A stretch of 25,841 bases of DNA from a virus. Below the pieces are notes generated by a model. The model did not search any database and was not told the DNA's origin. It saw only the letters and a program-made list of their open reading frames with translations. This document shows, one piece after another, positions 1 through 9,157 of this stretch. Numbering within the stretch: the stretch's first letter is position 1; each line of letters opens with the position of its first letter. Made by a program: the position numbers and the translations under genes. The stretch lies in the IMG/VR virus record IMGVR_UViG_3300001460_000173, positions 1 to 25,841 of that record. One strand, written 5' to 3'.

Positions 1-1604
1 CTTAGGTTAATTGTAGCTGCGTTGGAGCTAGAAGAAACTACTGTGCTTTCTTCAGTTGTGCCGTTGTCAAAGCCAACTACGCCATTAGCGTCAGAAGTTA
101 CAAAAGCACTTGCGCTTGTAAGACCAAGAGAATTTGGAAGCTTAACAGTATAGGTTGCAGATGCGCTGTGCGGTGCAGACTGTATTGTTATGCCATGAGA
201 GTTATTCTCGCAGTTAAGAACAATCGAGCCTTGGTTTGTATTGCCTTTGACTACAACACGACCAGTACCATTTGGCGCAAGGTCAATATCTGCGTTAGAA
301 GTGGTGACAATATCCTGACCGTTCATGTCGAGATTGCCACCTAGTTGCGGTGTTGTATCAGCAGCTAGACTTGCTAAACCTGCCGATAAACTAATCCATG
401 CAGATCCGTTGTAATATTTTAAAACATTTGAAGTACTGTTATATGCTAAATCACCTTCGTCTAAGCTACTAGAAGGATCTGAACTTGCAACTCTGTACCG
501 TTCTGCAAAGCTATTAACACCAGATATATTAGTAGCAACAGTATTTACATTAGCTATTGCACCAGAAACATTAGACATTGCAGTAACATTTGAAGATGTA
601 CCCAAAGTATTCATTGCAGTAACATTTGCAGAAGAAGCCAATGTGTTCATATCACTTACAGCATCAGAAGTTGCTAGAAGAGCCATATCAGCAACAACGG
701 CAGATGCAGACAAAGTAGCAATATTTGTTAAAACACCAGAAGCAGCAAGAGTATCCAAATCTGCTACAATACTAGACGTTGCTAATGTGTTAAGGTCAGC
801 AATAACATCAGTTGTTAAGGTGTTAAGATCAGATATAAAATCAGAAGTAAGCAAAGAAGCCTTTGAAGCTACAGTAGTAATCTCACTTGCTTTACCTGCA
901 ACAGTTGTAACATTTGATGATATACCTGCAACCGCTGTTACATTAGAATTGTTACCTGCTACAGTAGTTATATTAGAATTGTTTCCTGCAACCGTATTAA
1001 TATTAGTATTATTACTTGCAACAGTTGTAATTGCATTAGTTGCCGTAGTTCCATCTTGAATATTAGCAAGTAATGCTATGTCAGCAGACGCAGCAGAAAC
1101 AGTTTGAACATCCGTAATACTTGGACCTGCTTCTACCGCGCCAGTTGATGCGTTAAAAGCAAGAGTCTTACCTTTACGAGTGTCAGCAGCGGGGAGGACG
1201 AGTGACACAGCAGCATCAAAATCTGTAAGTTGTAAGGCTCGACTAGCTTTATCTTCGAGGTCAGCAGCAATACCAACAATTCTATCTAACTCTGTATTCA
1301 AAGCTACAATGTTAAATGCACCAGAAACAGGAAAGTCAGTAGTTCTTTCTAAAGCAATATCACGAGTAATAACAACAGTAGAACCACCAGTTGCACCAAC
1401 AACAGTTGTTGTCACTGTACCAGTAGAACCATCGCCACCCGAAACAGTATAGTGAGTAGTAATTGTTTTAAGTGTACCATCTACAAAAACATTAAGATCT
1501 GCATTATCAAAAAACTCGAATGGTACTGCAAAACTTGTTTGAGTTGCACCTTGTGCTACTGCGTAAGAAATACGTGGCGAATTGTCTGCAATGTTAATTG
1601 TCAT
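1..1604 (-). CDS. Tail fibre protein, T7 fibre-like N-terminus (3' end outside window)
   Basis: The reading frame runs open from ATG at 1604 to the left edge (534 codons seen). The first ~150 residues (MTINIADNSPRISYAVAQG, then FAVPFEFFDNADLNVFVDG) match the N-terminal pattern of T7 gp17-like fibres, which anchors the fibre to the tail tube. It is followed by tandem 10- and 12-residue repeats (see the repeat entry), and then by TTPQLGGNLDMNGQDI and a DLAPNGTGRVVVKG segment, which are common in marine phage fibres just before the receptor-binding part. That part is not in the window. A GAGGG ribosome site precedes the ATG. The gene is last in the virion series, as in T7, and has its own putative promoter pair at 1652-1676. 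Plus-strand open frames here are shadows. Confidence 0.85.
   Translation of the reverse strand, partial: MTINIADNSPRISYAVAQGATQTSFAVPFEFFDNADLNVFVDGTLKTITTHYTVSGGDGSTGTVTTTVVGATGGSTVVITRDIALERTTDFPVSGAFNIVALNTELDRIVGIAADLEDKASRALQLTDFDAAVSLVLPAADTRKGKTLAFNASTGAVEAGPSITDVQTVSAASADIALLANIQDGTTATNAITTVASNNTNINTVAGNNSNITTVAGNNSNVTAVAGISSNVTTVAGKASEITTVASKASLLTSDFISDLNTLTTDVIADLNTLATSSIVADLDTLAASGVLTNIATLSASAVVADMALLATSDAVSDMNTLASSANVTAMNTLGTSSNVTAMSNVSGAIANVNTVATNISGVNSFAERYRVASSDPSSSLDEGDLAYNSTSNVLKYYNGSAWISLSAGLASLAADTTPQLGGNLDMNGQDIVTTSNADIDLAPNGTGRVVVKGNTNQGSIVLNCENNSHGITIQSAPHSASATYTVKLPNSLGLTSASAFVTSDANGVVGFDNGTTEESTVVSSSSNAATINL
561..1022 (-). repeat. In-frame tandem repeats in the tail fibre gene (30-bp then ~36-bp units)
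   Basis: Read on the minus strand, 843-1022 holds six 30-base units encoding VAxNNxNxxT-type decapeptides (VASNNTNINT, VAGNNSNITT, VAGNNSNVTA, VAGISSNVTT and so on). 561-842 holds eight 11- or 12-residue units of the type xVxADLxTLAxS. Frame is kept throughout. Such repeats usually form a trimeric fibrous shaft (beta-helix or coiled coil). This is protein-coding repetition, not CRISPR. Confidence 0.8.
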
Positions 1605-1651
1605 AATAAACCCTCATTTGAATACAAATTAACTCTGTTTGTATTTTCTAT

Positions 1652-1676
1652 CAACGCACAAAAAAAGACGCACAAA
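1652..1676 (-). promoter_or_regulatory. Two tandem copies of the late motif (putative promoter) before the tail fibre
   Basis: On the minus strand the segment contains TTTGTGCGTC (1667-1676) and TTTGTGCGTTG (1652-1662), 14 bases apart, between the end of the 1308-residue virion protein and the fibre ATG at 1604. The same 11-mer occurs before the small terminase (20654), after the large terminase (16963, one base different) and before the capsid gene (13248). The placement at block heads, always on the transcribed strand, suggests a promoter; direct proof is lacking. Confidence 0.5.
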
Positions 1677-4600
1677 TTACATAGACCTAGACATGCCAAG
1701 AGTAATTGCGTTCATGTCACCCTTCCAAAGCCAAAGCCTCATAAATGGCAAGTTACGGGTAAATGTTTTTAAACCCTCTCCTGCATTTCCATTTAAAAAA
1801 TCTTCTATAGGATTAATTGTAAGATCAGCTGCAATGCTTGGACCTGCACCCATAACACCAGTAAACGCATCTAACATATTAGGCTCTTGAGGAAACTTAG
1901 GCTCAATAACACCTTCTAAAAAATTACCGCCACCAAGAGCCATGCTAGTATTTATAGAGGTATAAAGTATATCTGAGTACATAGCAGCTAATCCGCTTTG
2001 ATCGAAAGATCTAGCAAATCTATCTGAGTATGACATTTCATCCCACTGCCTTGCAGCACCGTCACTAAGCTGACTCTTAATAGCAATAGACATATACCCA
2101 AGACCCATTGCAGTAATAACCCCTGCCGCTCTGTTCTTAATTTGACCCTGAGAGTAGGCACCAGTTACCTTATTCATTGCAGCAAACGCATACGAAAAGA
2201 ATTGGAATGGTAATCCAAGAATACCTGACTCCATTCTGGAATATCCAGTAACAACATCATCTTCATCATAACCAAATGCCTTGGCTATTCTGTGAGGAAC
2301 ATAAACAACACCATCTGTAATCAGTGGTTTATCAGCAGGAGTACCCATCATAATAGCATTTAGTATTCCGCTTTGAAGTGCAGACCTAAATGTTTCTGTA
2401 GTTTCTTCACTTATTCTTGGATGCTTTTTAATTTCTTCTATTGCTAGTTTATTAATAGCATTTTCGTAGTCTGCTTTGCCTTGTTTAGTTCTAGAGTCAA
2501 AACCTAAACTTTTAGCACTATTTTTATTGTGCATTATTTCATGCATTTTAACAAACTGCACTAGATCATCTGGTGATTTTATAAACCCTTCTGGCAACCC
2601 CTTAACACCTTCTACTTTTGTAGAGTCTTTTGCCCATACTCTAGATTCATAATACTCACCACGAATATAATCTTCATCTATAAATATTTTTTTTGAGTTT
2701 TTATTATAAAATGCAGGAACATATCTTCCGTCTTTTGCAAATTTATTTGTAGGTCCTGTAACTATTGTGGCTGTATGATCTGGAAATCTAACAGTACCAG
2801 ACCATGAAGATGTATTAGGAATATACAAACCTCTTGCACTATGTTGAACAGGAGCTTCTGCTATCTCTCGAGCTATTTCTTCTGTAATATTATATCTAGC
2901 TAGATAAGATGCTTCTTGCTGTGTAATTAAATTATTTTTTTCTTTAGCTGTCCATTTTTTAGAAAGAGAAACAAGAGTATGCCCACGAATTAATCCGTCT
3001 AACTCTTTTGAAATTTGTGTAACTGGACCTAGAAGGTTAGCAACATTGTAAATACTTCTAGCAGTATCCCAAGCTGAAGATTGCATTGGATTATTTGTCA
3101 TATTCTCTGTAAATTTTAAATGAGCAGAGCCTTGGAGTATCTCAATAGCTTCAGCTATTCCATCAAGTTCTTGTCTGTTTAAGTTCCTAGTGTTTTTATC
3201 AAAAACATCTAACAGACCTTTTAAAACGTCACCAAGTTCATGCTCCATAATAATACGAGAAAAATCAGGTATAGCAGAAAAACCTGCCGCACCCATATAG
3301 TTCATGTATGCTAAGTCTTTCATTATTTGTGCAGCTTGAAAGTCTATCCTGTCAAAGTTTCTAACAGGTGAACCTGCAATTCTATCATAAGCACCCTTAA
3401 AGTTTTTCTTAAATGTATTAATATCTTTAGCTGAGTTACCTGCTATAAGCATTTCTAACTCAGTATCTTCAACAACCTCTTTAACAGACCTACCGCCATA
3501 CATTTTGTGAAACTGATAAATGCCACCAGTTCTATGAGCGTAGGCTTTCATTATAGCCATTGGGTCAGTATGAATAAACTCAAGAACAAGACTGTTAGGT
3601 ATATCTAGTTCTCTATGTCTAAGATGTTTTGATTTACCATACCCATAAGCTATTTGTTCTGGATCAACTATATCTTTAATACCTAAGATATTATCTACAG
3701 TTTTCTTAGCTCTATCTTCAGCAGCTTTAACACTGCCATCTAATTCTTTTTTAACATACTTACCATTTTCTTTTACATAAACAGTAGGATTCCTCATATA
3801 CCATTCTGCAATAATCTTTTCTAAATCAGCTCTGTTCTTTTTAATTTTACCTATGTCCCAATATCTAGGCATAAACACATCTTCATTAGCTGGCATAATT
3901 CCACGTGGAAAGTTCTCTAAAGAAAGTTCATCTTCTTCTATAGCTCTAGTAAGATTAACAATTCTATTTCTGTAACTATCATTAATCTTATTAAAATTTG
4001 CTTTGTATTTCTTTCTCCACTTTTTTGAATTTGCTTCAAAGTTTGCAAAAGTTTCTTTAGCTCTTTCTAGCTTTATTTTGTTTTGCCTAACTTTAGCATC
4101 AATACTTTTTTCAGTTCCAAGAAGTCCAACTTCTTCTAATCTATCTGCATACTTACCAAAGAAATCATCTATAATATTTGCAGCCTGTCTTTCTTGATCT
4201 GTTAAATTATCAACTTTATTAATTCTTTTGTTATTAACTTCTGTAAGCCATTCACTATAAGATCTACCGCTAGGTTCTTTACCTCTTCTTTTTCTTGCAA
4301 CATTAGCCACACGTTCAATAGCATCGTTTACATTGATGCCAAGAGGTCTACTAGGGTCTTTAATACCAAGACTTTCAGACCACAGTCTAATTAAACTATT
4401 GTTAGATGTTACCCATTCACCTTCCATAAGTTTAGCTTTTTGCAAAACAGAAGGACCAATAGACAAACCAAACTTATTCATTACAAGAAGTAATCCGCTA
4501 TCACCTGTAAGTTGCAATATAGCTTTCTTAGCTGAGTCAGCAGCATCAGATTGAAGAACACTTTTTATAGGCGTTGGTATAAATTTAAAGAATGGACTGT

Positions 4601-5603
4601 TTATAAATAAGTTAGGAGCAATATCATAAGGATCATCTATTCCTTCAATCTTTGCATCTTCTACTTTTCTTAATGCTCTTTCTCTATTTATATTTGAAAC
4701 AGAAATTTCTGCCTCAGATCTTTTAGAAGTTAATGCGTTTTGTTCTCTGAGTAGATCTTCTATTTTTTCATCATCTAACTCATCCATATTTTTTTTAAGA
4801 GTTTCGTCTATTTCTTCTATTCTTTTAGTAGAGCCAAATACAATTTGTTCTTCTACAACAATAGTATCATCTAAGTTTTGATCTGTTCTACCTTTGTAAG
4901 TTCTTTCTTCTCGAGGTCTAAGGTTAACAACATCGTTTGCAGTAAGTGTATTTACTTCTTCAGTAATACCTGCCTCTCTTAAAAACTCTTTATGTGATTG
5001 CTCTGTCTTACGAAAAGCATCTGCTCTTCTTGTTAAAGGGATACTAACTGCACTATTTAATAATGCACCAAATACAGTTGTTGCCCCAATGTTTAATGCA
5101 GCCTCTCCAAACGTGCCAGTAGGATCATAAGGTGCTCTTATGCCTTCGAGAAAAGCCTGAGTAGTACCTGCCGCAACACCACCTCTTACAGCAGATCTTG
5201 CAAGACCAATAGTTGCGCCACCAAAAGGTAGAGCTATTAAGTTTACAGGATCAAAGAAACCTGCTCCTACGTTTGTCCAGAAACCTGCCCTTGCCATTAC
5301 CTCCCTGTTATCTTCAAGATCAAATAACTGAGATTTTAAGACACTCATATGTTCAGAATTTTTAGCATGAACTAATGTATCAAAATATTGTTCATAACCT
5401 TCTATGTCTGGTCTAGGATCATAACTGAAATCAGTTTCTACATTGCCAAACTGCGCTTCATTTCTAGCTTGATTTATAATTGGCTGATATGTGTAACCTA
5501 ACTGCGCGCCAACAACATCAAAGAACTTAGGGTCTTTTTCATTTGCATCAAAGTTATTTAGAGCACCTAACTGACCTTCTTGAAATAGAATATTTACAGC
5601 CAT
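1677..5603 (-). CDS. Large internal virion protein (T7 gp16-like position) with HExxH peptidase motif
   Basis: This 1308-residue protein sits between the gp15-like gene and the fibre, the position of T7 gp16, whose family is ejected into the host envelope with the DNA. Hydrophobic/glycine stretches near residues 105-145 and around 1165-1185 could contact membrane. Residues 1021-1025 read HEIMH, a zincin-type HExxH zinc site, with E1047, E1056 or E1057 as possible third ligands. The segment before it (about 960-1020) is flanked by PNTSSW and TFRSALQSGIL, as if a peptidase domain had been inserted. After it comes a conserved-looking block with IMMGTPADKPL and GLPFQFFSYAF. No lytic transglycosylase signature like that of T7 gp16 was recognised at the N-terminus. 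The start overlaps the previous stop as TAATG, so translation is probably coupled. Confidence 0.8.
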   Translation of the reverse strand: MAVNILFQEGQLGALNNFDANEKDPKFFDVVGAQLGYTYQPIINQARNEAQFGNVETDFSYDPRPDIEGYEQYFDTLVHAKNSEHMSVLKSQLFDLEDNREVMARAGFWTNVGAGFFDPVNLIALPFGGATIGLARSAVRGGVAAGTTQAFLEGIRAPYDPTGTFGEAALNIGATTVFGALLNSAVSIPLTRRADAFRKTEQSHKEFLREAGITEEVNTLTANDVVNLRPREERTYKGRTDQNLDDTIVVEEQIVFGSTKRIEEIDETLKKNMDELDDEKIEDLLREQNALTSKRSEAEISVSNINRERALRKVEDAKIEGIDDPYDIAPNLFINSPFFKFIPTPIKSVLQSDAADSAKKAILQLTGDSGLLLVMNKFGLSIGPSVLQKAKLMEGEWVTSNNSLIRLWSESLGIKDPSRPLGINVNDAIERVANVARKRRGKEPSGRSYSEWLTEVNNKRINKVDNLTDQERQAANIIDDFFGKYADRLEEVGLLGTEKSIDAKVRQNKIKLERAKETFANFEANSKKWRKKYKANFNKINDSYRNRIVNLTRAIEEDELSLENFPRGIMPANEDVFMPRYWDIGKIKKNRADLEKIIAEWYMRNPTVYVKENGKYVKKELDGSVKAAEDRAKKTVDNILGIKDIVDPEQIAYGYGKSKHLRHRELDIPNSLVLEFIHTDPMAIMKAYAHRTGGIYQFHKMYGGRSVKEVVEDTELEMLIAGNSAKDINTFKKNFKGAYDRIAGSPVRNFDRIDFQAAQIMKDLAYMNYMGAAGFSAIPDFSRIIMEHELGDVLKGLLDVFDKNTRNLNRQELDGIAEAIEILQGSAHLKFTENMTNNPMQSSAWDTARSIYNVANLLGPVTQISKELDGLIRGHTLVSLSKKWTAKEKNNLITQQEASYLARYNITEEIAREIAEAPVQHSARGLYIPNTSSWSGTVRFPDHTATIVTGPTNKFAKDGRYVPAFYNKNSKKIFIDEDYIRGEYYESRVWAKDSTKVEGVKGLPEGFIKSPDDLVQFVKMHEIMHNKNSAKSLGFDSRTKQGKADYENAINKLAIEEIKKHPRISEETTETFRSALQSGILNAIMMGTPADKPLITDGVVYVPHRIAKAFGYDEDDVVTGYSRMESGILGLPFQFFSYAFAAMNKVTGAYSQGQIKNRAAGVITAMGLGYMSIAIKSQLSDGAARQWDEMSYSDRFARSFDQSGLAAMYSDILYTSINTSMALGGGNFLEGVIEPKFPQEPNMLDAFTGVMGAGPSIAADLTINPIEDFLNGNAGEGLKTFTRNLPFMRLWLWKGDMNAITLGMSRSM

Positions 5604-8600
5604 TAATTCATTCCTGCTCCTGCGTATGGTGATCTTTGAGCATCTTCTGGAACAATATAGCCTTGTTCTGGACCTGATTGTGTACTGTCAATAATTTCAT
5701 CAGCAGTTATTTTATTACGTCTAATGTCATTTAACTCATCCATGCTTAAAGTTTTCATATAGCTTTCTTTATTGATAGACTTTGCAAATGCAGCAACATC
5801 TGGCTCTGATGTGCTAAAGCCTATTGGATAACCTGTTTTATCTAATACAGGAACTAAGTTATTATTGTCTCTATAGACAGCCATAAATCTTACACCACCA
5901 CCTTGAGACACACCCATTGGCATTAAGAAAGCTCTATTCTCCACAGTATCATCTGTAGATAATTTTAAAGCTATTCGAGAATCATTTGGTGTTGATGTAT
6001 CAATCATTAAGTTCATTAACTCATTGTTAACTTTGTTAATAAAGAAATCTTTCATTCTTTTATCTGCAAACAAATGATTAAAAGAATACCTAGATCTATT
6101 GCCGCCTTCAGAAGCAACGTCCATTACATAACCTTCTGTTTCAGAAAACATTCCTTCATAATACGCTTGTAAATTACCTTCTATAGTATCCGCTTCTATT
6201 CCCAAAGAACCCATATACATAGCAAAAGAACCCAACATTCTTATTGCTTGTGGGTTTGTTCTTGCATCAGGTACTGCTCTTTGAACAAAATCATTAGCAC
6301 TTAAAGACTCTTTATCATAAAGATCTCCAAACTTTCGCATCATAGATATTCTTACTTCTTCAGTATCAGCTTGAGCTAATCTAGTAGATATATCTGCAAT
6401 GTCTTCACCAGTAACTTTTCTTGCAGCAGAAATAGAAGCAAGCCTTGCTAATGTTTTGTCTCCTAATCCTATGCCACTAAAAAGATTTACTTTTGCATTT
6501 GTTCCTCTTGGTTGCTGAGAAAACTGTTCATATAAAGTAAGAATGTTAAGGTCTTGTTCAGTTCCCTTAACTGCTCCTGCGGCTAAATCTTGAAACATTT
6601 GCTTTAAAGCAGGTGGCAATATTCCTGCTTGCATAGATTTTGATAAAAGAAGTGCGCCTGTATTATTAGGATTAAATGCTTCTTGGCTAAAGAAAAACTC
6701 TTCTCCCATTCCTGCGGCTTCAAGAATAAAATCTTGAACTTCACTTGCATTAGAAGCGTTTCTTTCTATAAAGTTTCCACTAATTAAATCAGTTCTTATA
6801 TTAACAGATTCTTGTATTGCTTTATTATCTGCCTCTACTCCGCTAATAATAGTTTGTCTAAAATTTAATTGAGAAGCTATTGCTTCTTTATTAGTAAATT
6901 TAAGAGCTTCATCAACAACAGCCTTAAGTTCTGGTGGTAAGTTTTCTTCAATTCCATTTACTGCATAGTTCATAGCAGCTTGCAAACCTATTGATGTTGT
7001 CTGATCTGTAATAGCATTACCAATAATGTTATCAGATTTAGCTCTTTGAAGATTAGTTAAAGCTGTTTGTCTTTGTGTTTCAGAAATAAATTCAGACTTA
7101 GTTATAAACTCAACACCTTCATCATATTGAGTTGATACATTTTCTGTATAAGTTTTGATTGCATCACTTACTAATGTTCTTTGTTCTTGTTTGTATTTTT
7201 CTGTAGTTCTAAAATCAGTATCAGATAAATCATTAATAAATTCATCTATATTAGCAGAGCTCATAGCTCCACGTTTTGTTAATTCTATAAAAGTTGACAT
7301 AGCAGTATGTGCTTTGCCTGTAAGTCCAGTAACAGCACCTCTTCTTATAAAGCTTCCTTTAATAGCATCTACTATTTCCGCAGGGGATAACCCACTAGCT
7401 TGAAGATCGTCATATGCTGCAATAATTAAACCTTTAGATATTTCTGTTCTTAACTCTTGTTTTTGTGCAGTAGTTATTGCAGTGCCAAGTTTTCTAGATT
7501 CATCTGATTCTCTTGAATCTAATTCTGCTTCGGCAGCATCATATCTATCTAATATTAATTTCTTTTTATTTTCTGGACCTTTTACTTCGTTAGATTCAAG
7601 AACTCTACCGCCAAGATTTCTTGCATTAAAAGCCATAGAGTCATAGTTCTCTTGATCTAAAATATTATTTGTAACTTGATTTTCTTTTTCATTTCTAAGT
7701 ATTTCTAATCTTTGCTGCTCAACAATAGGTGCTAATGCTCTAATAGAATCAAAGTCAGTTACCTCAGTTCCGTCTTCTGATTTTGTTCTAAAATATCTTA
7801 AAGCATCACCAAGAATGTTTAGTTCTTCTGAATGTTGTTCTTCATTTAAATTAGTTATACTGCCAGAAGCTATAGCTCTTAAAACTGTTTCTGCTTGAGT
7901 AGAGCTTAAATTTGACATCCTACTTCTAAGCGTTCCTATTGCAAATCTTGTTGCGCTATTAGTTTCAAAAGTTTGCCTTTGTGAAGCAGTAAAGTGATTA
8001 GATGCCTCTGCATTTTTTGCTGTACTAACTATATCATTTATAAGAAGTTGAGCTTTATCAGTTTCACCAGCAGAGGTAAGAGTTTCTATTGCATCTAGTT
8101 TTTCATCAAGACCTAAAACAATACTATTGGTTGTTTTAATACGTTCTCTTGTTGCTGCCTTATCCATAAGGTTAATGCTTGTTGTTGTTGTAAGGCTTAC
8201 ACCTGACTGCATAATATAGTTACTATAACCAGTAGCCTCAGAACCAGTTGCCATATTATCAATGTATTGGTGCATTTGATCCTTAAATAATTCTACACCA
8301 CCATCTTGATCCTGATATTTAATAGCAAGTTCTTTGGCTTTTACCTTTAACTGGTTATCAATTTCAAACTGAAATCGTTTAGCTATTGTTTCTTCGTAAG
8401 CTTCTTTACCTACTCGACCTAAAAAACTATTATCGTTTACCCAACTTAAAGCTTGTGGCTTGTTTGTAATAGGATCAAGTGTCGTGATCTTTGATGTTTC
8501 TTCTTCTTGAGCAAGCTTCTTACCACTAATAGCAGACTGCCTACCCATCTCACCAATAGCTAGTTCTGTTAGTTTATTTGTAGCAGCAGCTATTCTTTGG

Positions 8601-8680
8601 TATTGATTGCTACTTTGTTGTCGAACAACACCTACAACACCAAGACTACCTACCTGTCTCTTTTCTCTAATAACGCCCAT
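5603..8680 (-). CDS. Internal virion protein (T7 gp15-like position)
   Basis: A 1025-residue, mostly helical, Glu/Lys/Ala-rich protein without recognised catalytic motifs. Size class and place (after the small internal protein, before the largest one) match T7 gp15, part of the internal core ejected to form the DNA channel through the cell envelope. The N-terminus (MGVIREKRQVGSLGVVGVVR, then QQSSNQYQRIAAATNKLTEL) is of a type I associate with marine podovirus internal proteins. The start ATG directly follows the TAA of the upstream gene with no gap, and its own stop overlaps the next start (TAATG), so the three internal proteins form one coupled set. Function is inferred from gene order; sequence similarity to T7 gp15 itself is not obvious by eye. 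Confidence 0.75.
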   Translation of the reverse strand: MGVIREKRQVGSLGVVGVVRQQSSNQYQRIAAATNKLTELAIGEMGRQSAISGKKLAQEEETSKITTLDPITNKPQALSWVNDNSFLGRVGKEAYEETIAKRFQFEIDNQLKVKAKELAIKYQDQDGGVELFKDQMHQYIDNMATGSEATGYSNYIMQSGVSLTTTTSINLMDKAATRERIKTTNSIVLGLDEKLDAIETLTSAGETDKAQLLINDIVSTAKNAEASNHFTASQRQTFETNSATRFAIGTLRSRMSNLSSTQAETVLRAIASGSITNLNEEQHSEELNILGDALRYFRTKSEDGTEVTDFDSIRALAPIVEQQRLEILRNEKENQVTNNILDQENYDSMAFNARNLGGRVLESNEVKGPENKKKLILDRYDAAEAELDSRESDESRKLGTAITTAQKQELRTEISKGLIIAAYDDLQASGLSPAEIVDAIKGSFIRRGAVTGLTGKAHTAMSTFIELTKRGAMSSANIDEFINDLSDTDFRTTEKYKQEQRTLVSDAIKTYTENVSTQYDEGVEFITKSEFISETQRQTALTNLQRAKSDNIIGNAITDQTTSIGLQAAMNYAVNGIEENLPPELKAVVDEALKFTNKEAIASQLNFRQTIISGVEADNKAIQESVNIRTDLISGNFIERNASNASEVQDFILEAAGMGEEFFFSQEAFNPNNTGALLLSKSMQAGILPPALKQMFQDLAAGAVKGTEQDLNILTLYEQFSQQPRGTNAKVNLFSGIGLGDKTLARLASISAARKVTGEDIADISTRLAQADTEEVRISMMRKFGDLYDKESLSANDFVQRAVPDARTNPQAIRMLGSFAMYMGSLGIEADTIEGNLQAYYEGMFSETEGYVMDVASEGGNRSRYSFNHLFADKRMKDFFINKVNNELMNLMIDTSTPNDSRIALKLSTDDTVENRAFLMPMGVSQGGGVRFMAVYRDNNNLVPVLDKTGYPIGFSTSEPDVAAFAKSINKESYMKTLSMDELNDIRRNKITADEIIDSTQSGPEQGYIVPEDAQRSPYAGAGMN

Positions 8681-9157
8681 TTATCCCGTTCCTTTAAAAA
8701 ACTTTGGATCTAAGTTCTGAGCAATATCTGTAATGCCTGTAATAAGATTTGCAGTTGCTTCTGCTTTTAATCCTGCCGATGCGCCTTGCCCATACTTGTA
8801 AGCAACAGCAGCAGCCGTAGCTAACTTAGCCGTTTGAAGTTCAGCAGATCTCTCTATGCCTTCTAAATCCTCAGATGCAATTCTTCTATTCTCTTTAAGA
8901 AGCGCACCAACAGATCTATCTTCTCTCCCCAATGCACTAAAGAAAGCAATGTTCTGAGATTCAGCAATTTGCATATCTCTAATACGTCTATTAGATTCAT
9001 CTATTGCTTGAGCCTTAGTAAGAAACAAATCATTAACATGTTGCCTTGCTTCAAAGACACCTATCTCAGCCCTACGCTTTGCCTCTGCTCTTGTAGCATC
9101 ATAAGACTTCTTTGTGCCAAGCAAACTTAAACCTGCTAAAAATACATTTAAACCCAT
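8681..9157 (-). CDS. Small internal virion protein (T7 gp14-like position)
   Basis: A 158-residue protein with a hydrophobic N-terminus (GLNVFLAGLSLLG), a long charged helical middle rich in Arg/Glu/Ala, and an Ala/Gly-rich C-terminal stretch (LATAAAVAYKYGQGASAGL). Length and position between tail tube B and the large internal proteins match T7 gp14, which is ejected into the outer membrane as the first part of the DNA channel. The start overlaps the stop of tail tube B. The assignment rests mainly on order and general character. Confidence 0.7.
   Translation of the reverse strand: MGLNVFLAGLSLLGTKKSYDATRAEAKRRAEIGVFEARQHVNDLFLTKAQAIDESNRRIRDMQIAESQNIAFFSALGREDRSVGALLKENRRIASEDLEGIERSAELQTAKLATAAAVAYKYGQGASAGLKAEATANLITGITDIAQNLDPKFFKGTG

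Noticed and set aside
561-1022. CRISPR-like tandem repeat
   Set aside because: Repeats are contiguous, in frame and degenerate at third positions; there are no spacers.
643-1452. Plus-strand open frames opposite the tail fibre (643-1059, 1180-1452)
   Set aside because: They are antisense to a clearly coding, repeat-containing fibre gene; their hydrophobic repetitive proteins are mirror images of its repeats.
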